Below are positions 58,125-64,000 of a stretch of DNA of 64,000 bases, piece by piece; position 1 is the stretch's first letter, and each line of letters begins with the position of its first letter. The DNA comes from Dasypus novemcinctus (lineage: Eukaryota; Chordata; Mammalia; Cingulata; Dasypodidae). The position numbers were made by a program, and so were the translations under genes. Below the pieces are notes generated by a model. That model saw only the letters and a program-made list of their open reading frames with translations, was not told the origin of the DNA and did not search any database. The stretch is from NCBI RefSeq assembly GCF_030445035.2, contig NC_080680.1, positions 98,647,157-98,711,156 of the forward strand, in the 5' to 3' direction.

Positions 58125-59465
58125 TGTAGAGCTTTTTACAACCTGAAATTAAGTGGAGGTTTTCAATTTGCTCAAAAGCGTTTCTATTCCCAATGCATTT
58201 TACACTTACAAATGACATTTTAATTTTAAATTTATGTAGAAATTGCTAACTAGATTGCAAAATCAACTACATTATCTGCCCTAACAGTAACTTCTGAGTG
58301 GAAATGTAGTGTTGAATCTTATTCATTGAACAGATATAAGACTTAATTACAAATACAATTTTGGCAGTAGAAAAGTAATCTATTTTAGAGACGTGCTTAC
58401 AAAAAATTTTTGTTGACTTTGGAGCTAATCCTGGCATTTAGAAAACAAATCCAATTCTAGGGAATCTAAAACAGACGTTTCAGTAAAGAATAAAGTACAT
58501 CACAGAAATATATGGATATTGCTTTTCTGAAGAGATCCACGTAAGAAAATTTTCTTTAGAACATTGATTCATATCCATGGTTCTTGTAGAGGGAAAAAGG
58601 GCAGAATAGCCAGGCAAAACCCTGTGATTGAGCAATGACTGGACTTATTCCCAATGAAATAAAAGTAAAGTGCAGAAAAGTGTGAATGCTGCCCGAATAT
58701 GTTTATGTGATTGCAAACCCTTCGCTTCCCCCATTTCTCCTTCCAGCCATTATTACCTTTTGAGAAATTATAAAATTATGAGAAAGGAGTATGTACGGAG
58801 GGGAGAAAGGGGAGAAGCAGTTTGGAGAGGTTGTGTAGTCTCATCAGGCTTTGCTGCTGCAGCGAGAAGGGAGGAAGGACTCTGGCTTTGTTGAAAAGCT
58901 TTGCATATTGTGGCTACTTGCTAAATTTTGGTTGATGCTGACAATGGCAGTTGTGGGAAGGAATGGGGCTGCACTAACACTTTCAGCAGGAATATCTGCA
59001 TGATGGACTTAGAAAGGAACGGCACAGAGACAGTGGGAATATTGCTATCATCTTGGACAGAATACCATTGCCAGAATAGTACCACCTCCTTGACTCCAAG
59101 AAGATGACTTGGTATAAAAGGAAACAGTCCCTGCTCACAAGGCTTAGTTTCTTTTCAACATAATCATGCTAGAGACAAACCTATCTTTGCCCTTGTCCTC
59201 CCATATTAATAGATGCTTCATTAATTGGGTGCTGTTAACACTACCTTACACTAAAGGTCCTCAGTCTTTGTCCAATAAGGAGTCTGGTGCTGAGGGCCTT
59301 GGACCTTAATTTAATTGTCAAGGCTTTCCTTAAGAACAGTTTCCTTATTATTTCTCTATCAGAACCTTACTTTAAGAAGATATGGTATTCTCATCTATTC
59401 CAGTCATAGAGGAAAATTAGAGAACTTTCCTCTAAATATTGCCATCTAATGAAAACTGATGAAAT

Positions 59466-59700
59466 ATAGTGGTTAAATGCAAACTCAAGCCAGATTGTTG
59501 GTGTTCAGATCCCAGCTTAGGCTGTTATTAGCTTGACCCTGGGCAGGTTACTCAACTTCTCTGTGCCCATTTTCTTCGACTATAAAATGGAGGTAATGAA
59601 GAATTACCTCAGAGGGAGGTTGTGAGAAGAAGTGAATTCATAAATATGAAGCAATTAAAACAGTGCCTAGAACATGGTGAGCACTGAGAAAGTGTTTTCC
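59466..59700 (+). mobile_element. MIR SINE, nearly full length
   Basis: ATAGTGGTTAAATGC, GTGTTCAGATCCCAGCTTAG, CTGGGCAGGTTACTCAACTT and CAGTGCCTAGAACATGGTGA cover MIR from the tRNA-like head to the 3' end. Confidence 0.75.
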
Positions 59701-59819
59701 ATAATTAATTACTCTATGGAGGAGCCAAAGCTTTATTTACACAAAATATAAGTAATTATTTACAGGAAAAAAATTTTTTTTGAGAATATGAAATTTTTTA
59801 AAATTATCTTTTTTTTTTT

Positions 59820-60105
59820 AAAGATACACAGATCACACACAAAGTTACGTTAAAAAATATGAGAGGTTCCCATATACCTCACTCCCCACACCCCCCCATG
59901 CCTCCCACATCAACAACTTCTTTCATTAGTGTGGTACATTCATTGCATTTGATGAATACAATTTGGAGCACTGTACACAGCATGGATTATAGTTTATATT
60001 GTAGTTTATGCTCTCTCCCCATCCATTCAGTGGGTTATGGCAAAATATATAATATCCTGCATCTGTCCCTGCAGTATCATTCAGGACAAAAGCTTGCTCT
60101 TTTTT
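59820..60105 (-). mobile_element. L1 3' end, antisense, in C5 intron 3
   Basis: The + strand reads T-rich, then GTTACGTTAAAAAATATGAG, CCCCACACCCCCCCATGCC and GTGTGGTACATTCATTGCAT, closely matching 18119-18517. It is antisense to C5. Confidence 0.6.
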
Positions 60106-60108
60106 TCC

Positions 60109-60200
60109 TTTTTTTTTTTTTAAGTACCGGGTCTGGGGATTGAACCCAGGACCTTGTGTGTGGGAAGCTGGTGCTCAACCACTGAGCCACGTTGGCCCCC
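60109..60200 (-). mobile_element. Small tRNA-type SINE (second family)
   Basis: Minus-strand reading gives AACGTGGCTCAGTGGTTGAG (A-box), GGTTCAATCCCC (B-box) and a poly-A tail, with no DAS body. It is about 90 bp, so little more than a tRNA head plus tail. The same unit is fused to a DAS copy at 48641. Confidence 0.75.
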
Positions 60201-60369
60201 TTAAGGAAAAAATTTTAAAATTGATTTAAATCTTTCTGTTTCTAGCACCAATGTCTTGACTGACACAGTTAATCTGAAGATTCTTGAGGGAATTTTAGTT
60301 TAAACATCTTTAGGTTAAAGGCTTAAAACTTTAAGGCCTTATCCTTCAATTTCATGCAATGTGTCTCCT

Positions 60370-60830
60370 GCCTTCTTCCCCAGCCTCATCACCCACCACA
60401 GTCCCCCTCACCTGTGGATACCAGCCAACCTGCCCTGCTCTCAGTTCCTTTCTCGCACCATTTTCCCATCCCTCTTGACACAGGTGTAACAATCTCTTGC
60501 CTCTGTGTCGTCCATTCCTACCTCTCCTTTGTCCTTCCTCCTACCAACCTTACGGTCACTGCAGGATCCCTAAGGGGCCATCCTCCCCCACCTTCCCAAC
60601 TACTTCAAGTCTGTCTGGTCCACACTGTCTTGATGCCAGACATGTGTCCTTTGTAGCTCTTCACATCTTTGGAATTTTACATATGCTTGTACCATGATGC
60701 ATTTTCCTCCCTTCTCCACTCAGTTAGAAGACTTCTGTATCTGATTTGACTCAACACTTTTCCCTGGTGTCTGGAATAGTACATGGAACATAAAAGGCAT
60801 TCAATAAATAATTTTTAATTAATAAGCCAT
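60370..60830 (+). mobile_element. L2-like remnant in C5 intron 3
   Basis: A C/T-rich stretch with CCTAAGGGGCCATCC, CTGGTGTCTGGAATAGTACA and AAGGCATTCAATAAATAATT at its 3' end. Confidence 0.5.
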
Positions 60831-60969
60831 ATCTTTAGTACAGAACATCTGGTTAATCTTGCCTCAGATATGCCATTGTTGTAAAGGCAGGATTAATTTT
60901 CTAACCTAAACACAAACTAGGTTAGAAACTAAAGAGATCGAAGAAGTAATGATGACATTATAACAGTTA

Positions 60970-61165
60970 TAAACGCTTCTTGATTGTTTGTTGTGTGCTG
61001 GGCTATGCAAAAGCTTTGTCTCATTTTGTCCTCACAACACCACTGCAAAGCAGCTCCCAGTATTCCTACTTTACAGATGTGGTAACTACGGCTTAGTGAG
61101 CTTAAGTGTCCTGCTCAGGGTCACAATAGGAAGTAGCGGAGGCAGGAGTGAAATCAAAGTTTTTG
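60970..61165 (-). mobile_element. MIR SINE remnant, antisense
   Basis: TGTCTCATTTTGTCCTCACA, TTACAGATGTGGTAACTACG and GTCCTGCTCAGGGTCACAAT follow the reverse MIR core. Confidence 0.65.
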
Positions 61166-61387
61166 ACACCAGGGCCTGTGCCCCAACCATTACAGCCAAC
61201 TGCCTCAGGCAGCTTCTCATTGACACTCAGGCTTGGGCTGGGTGTGTCCAAGGCAAGAGGGAGGATTTGAAGTCAGAGATGAGATGCGAGAAGGGCGAGC
61301 ATGTGGAGGATTTACTAACCATTTTGCTTTTATCTTATGGCCTTAGTGAAACTGTTGTAGAATTTGAGAGAGGTTCAATTATTTGCG

Positions 61388-61830
61388 TGTAGAGAGGCCA
61401 GGACTCAACAATGATTTTGAGAAGGGAAAATGGTTTATTGACGGCCGGCCGGACTCGGGAGCTTTCTGTTTCAATCCCGAGCCCCCAACAAGACTTTCGG
61501 GTTTCTTTTATACAGAGAGGAAAGGCCAAATGGTCCCTTTGTTTCAGTTCTCAATAGGCTTGAATTAGCATATATATCCTCCACATTTTAGGTAAGCTTT
61601 TAGCATGGACTTCATACATTCTAGATAAGCTTTTAGCATATTTGGTTTGCATTTCCCCTGAATACTTAAAGTTTACAGACCTTGCATTGTTAAACTGTTT
61701 CCTGGGACTGGAGTCGTTGCCATGGTCACCAAGGGCAGGACTACAGCCTCCTACCATCTCACACCCACAAGTCAGACAGCTTAGGTTATCTCTGAAGAGA
61801 CAAAGAGCCTCCCACCCATAGCCCACATCA
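61388..61830 (-). mobile_element. LTR-like element, copy 2, in C5 intron 3
   Basis: On the minus strand this has a TATAAAAG box (from CTTTTATA at 61506-61513), then a CAATAAACC polyadenylation signal (GGTTTATTG at 61433-61441), and ends CTCTCTACA at 61388, the layout of a retroviral LTR. It starts near TGATGTGGGC at 61830. It matches 31859-32350 but keeps better-preserved signals. It is antisense to C5. No clear target duplication was found, so the ends are approximate. Confidence 0.6.
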
Positions 61831-62028
61831 AAACCAATTTTAGAGGACTTAATGTGACTTCTTGTATAAGGTTTTGAATATTATTGACCCTTTAAAAGAA
61901 ATCGAGTTTATGGTGCTGGTTCTATTTTAGTTTGTGGGTAAAGTTTTGACCATGAAATTTAAGCATCAGTTAAACCCTAGAGAAATTACATTATGCCATT
62001 GAAAGGAACTAGAATCAGCTTGTCCTTA

Positions 62029-62505
62029 TTTTTTATTTTTTTAAAAGATTTTTTATTTATTTCTCTCCCCACCCCAGCCCCCCGTTGTTGGATCCTGCTT
62101 TTTTTTTTAAAGATTTTAAAATTTTTTATTTATTTCTCTCCCCTTCCCCCCCACCTCCAGTTGTCTGCTCTCTGTGTCCATTCGCTGCGTGTTCTTCTGT
62201 GTCCGTCTATATTCTTGTCAGCGGCACCCAGAATCTGTGTCTCTTTTCGTTGTGCCCTCTTGCTGCATCAGCTCTCCGTGTGTGCAGTGCCATTCCTGGG
62301 CAGGCTGAACATTTTTTGTGCTGGGTGGCTCTCCTTACAGGGCACACTTCTTGCATGTGAGGCTCCCCTACGTGGGGGACACCTCTGCATGGCACCGCAC
62401 TCCTTGCGCGCATCAGCACTGCGCATGGGCCAGCTCCACACGGGTCAAGGAGGCCCGAGGTTTGAACCTTAGACCTCCTATATGGTAGGGCCAAATTCGT
62501 TTCCC
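62029..62505 (-). mobile_element. DAS-type SINE with doubled tail, C5 intron 3
   Basis: Minus-strand copy flanked by CAGCTTGTCCTTA (62016-62028) and CAGCTTGTCTTTA (62506-62518). The tail-end block (T-rich, TTATTTATTTCTCTCCCC) occurs twice, at 62029-62085 and 62100-62150. Confidence 0.9.
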
Positions 62506-63236
62506 CAGCTTGTCTTTAAAACTGCTATGAGTTAAAAGCTAAATGGATGCTGTTGCTTAAAAATAGAGTAAGGATATATTAACTGATTAGAAGAAATGGA
62601 AGGAGACAGTTATTGAGTCCCTACCGCTTACTCTTTAGACAGTAAGAAAACAGTTGTAGAATCTGGCTGAATACGTATATATGAAAGTCAAAATTCAAAA
62701 CTGACTGTAGCAACAATAAAAACTAATTTGAAGCCTTGTTGGTTTCATAAGTGGAAAAGCATGTAATATCTGAATTAAACTACAGTAATTTTTCATTAAA
62801 CCTTCAAATCTAGTTTGAGAGAATGTATTATGTGCCCATATAATGATATAATTGGTGACATTATTTTGCTACTAGGAAATTATTGATAAACAATGGCTTA
62901 ATTACAGGTATACCTAACTTTTTACTATGGGTGTATGCAAAAAAAAGTTGTATGCAAATATATTCTAATAAAGAATAATAAAATGAACCATACCTTAAAT
63001 GCACTAGGAGAGGTATCTATTTATAGGAACCCAAAAGGATTTTCTTTAAAAGAAAAGAATCTTTTATAATGTATGTCTACAAACCACTTTCTTTTTTTAA
63101 AATATGGACATTTTGTGTATAAATTGTGTATTGAATTTTTTTAATAGGGCTCATCTCTTTTAAGAATGATAATTTTTAAAAATCAAATTAATCTTGTGTT
63201 TAGCAGAGTTCTTAATAATGTCAATTACTTTTACAG

Positions 63237-63307
63237 TAAAGGTTAGAGTTTATTCATTGAATGATGACTTGAAGCCAGCCAAAAGAGAAACTGTCTTAAC
63301 TTTCATA
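63237..63307 (+). CDS. C5: Complement C5, coding exon 4 (MG2 domain, part)
   Basis: This 71-bp exon completes the split Val codon from exon 3 and reads [20 protein letters not shown] then TFI, a near-exact match to the second macroglobulin domain of C5. The acceptor is CAATTACTTTTACAG and the donor is ATA|GTAAGT in phase 0. It closes residue 164 of a protein that is about 1,676 residues in human, so roughly nine tenths of the coding sequence lies beyond the window. The exon is short and would be missed by length-based ORF search. The call rests on exact phase continuity and family similarity. Confidence 0.95.
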
Positions 63308-64000
63308 GTAAGTATGTTATTTATTTAAAGACTAATTTAACTAATTTTCAGGACAAGACTCATCATTCCCTAACCTTGTCCTCACACCATACTAAATCAT
63401 TCAATGTTCCATAAATGGTTATTGAATACCAGCTGCGAGTATAGCATTGTAGGTCTTTCCCTCTACAAGAGACATATGTGAAAAACTCATGAAAATTAAA
63501 TCTCAACAAGTTGAAGGATTTTGAATGAAATCATATACATACATCTTTGGTGATAATACAACATAAATCAATCACTAAGAAATAATTTAATATCTATTAC
63601 GTACAAGTTTTTTATTTATACAATTCTAGATAAAGAGTTACAATCCACAGTACTTACATTTAAGGAACTTTAGTAACTAACAGTTTAACACATGTGAAAA
63701 ATAGCGCTCAACCACGAGGTAAGATCAATAATCAACCGTTTCTCAGAGATGATACATAAGAGATGATGTGCACATGTGCAATAAACTCTCAGGATTTTAC
63801 CCAGTTTGTGTCAACACTCCTACAAAATTTCTGTGGAGAAATAAAAATACTCTAATCAGTCATAACTGCCTGACCCGTTGCCAGTAGGTATGTAGTAATG
63901 TTCTTTCACTATAGGCTGTGGCACATTTTCTCCTTCTCAGAAAGAAAATTAAAGCTTAGAATGCAAGTTAAAAAGAGTGATATGTAGGAATAATTTTGAA
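63308..64000 (+). other. C5: C5 intron 4 (5' part)
   Basis: The intron starts GTAAGT and continues past the window edge. It is AT-rich unique sequence, and no repeat or exon was recognised. Confidence 0.8.

Larger units (their letters stand above)
57671..63236 (+). other. C5: C5 intron 3
   Basis: This 5.6-kb intron runs GTAGGG to TTACAG. From left to right it holds an antisense DAS-SINE, unique sequence (58138-59460), a MIR, an antisense L1 3' end, a small antisense tRNA-type SINE, L2-like sequence, an antisense MIR, an antisense LTR and a second antisense DAS-SINE. The stretch 62519-63236 is AT-rich with nothing recognised. Confidence 0.85.

Overview
This is a vertebrate nuclear genome window from a placental mammal, most likely an armadillo (Xenarthra, Dasypus-like). 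The evidence is roughly twenty copies, on both strands, of a tRNA-derived SINE of about 400 bp. Each copy has a conserved head (A-box-like TTGGCCCAGTGG, B-box-like GGTTCAAACCC), a body and an A/T-rich AAATAAATCTTTAAAA tail. This matches the DAS-SINE family known from armadillos. Xenarthran-style L1 3' ends, older L1/L2/MIR remnants and LTR pieces fill most of the rest.

The only functional gene I can support is the start of complement component C5 on the + strand. Exon 1 (signal peptide) is at 50831-50895, exon 2 at 54906-55098, exon 3 at 57508-57670 and exon 4 at 63237-63307. All four have canonical GT/AG borders, compatible phases and no stop. Together they encode the first 164 residues: signal peptide, the first macroglobulin domain and the beginning of the second. 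The gene runs off the right edge.

The 50.8 kb to the left is intergenic sequence upstream of C5. Region by region: 1-9 kb holds an L1 remnant and unique sequence. 9-29 kb is L1/L2/MIR relics heavily loaded with DAS-SINEs, including serial insertions at 22.6-23.8 kb. 29.8-31.6 kb is an L1 ORF2 fragment followed by a U6 snRNA-like fragment and two copies of an unnamed repeat. 31.8-35.4 kb is a cluster of minus-strand LTR-like sequences enclosing a broken processed copy of the kinase gene UHMK1. 35.5-38.2 kb is an L1 3' half carrying two nested SINEs. 38.5-50.8 kb holds L2, LTR and SINE copies.

The C5 introns contain a hAT-type MITE with its 8-bp target duplication, a solo-LTR-like element with CCAAT/TATA/AATAAA signals, and several SINEs. 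All the SINEs and LTRs recognised inside C5 are antisense to the gene. In other mammals C5 is divergent from CNTRL, but no CNTRL exon was recognised here. I found no evidence of a new multi-gene system; the interest lies in retroposition structures and the UHMK1 retrocopy.
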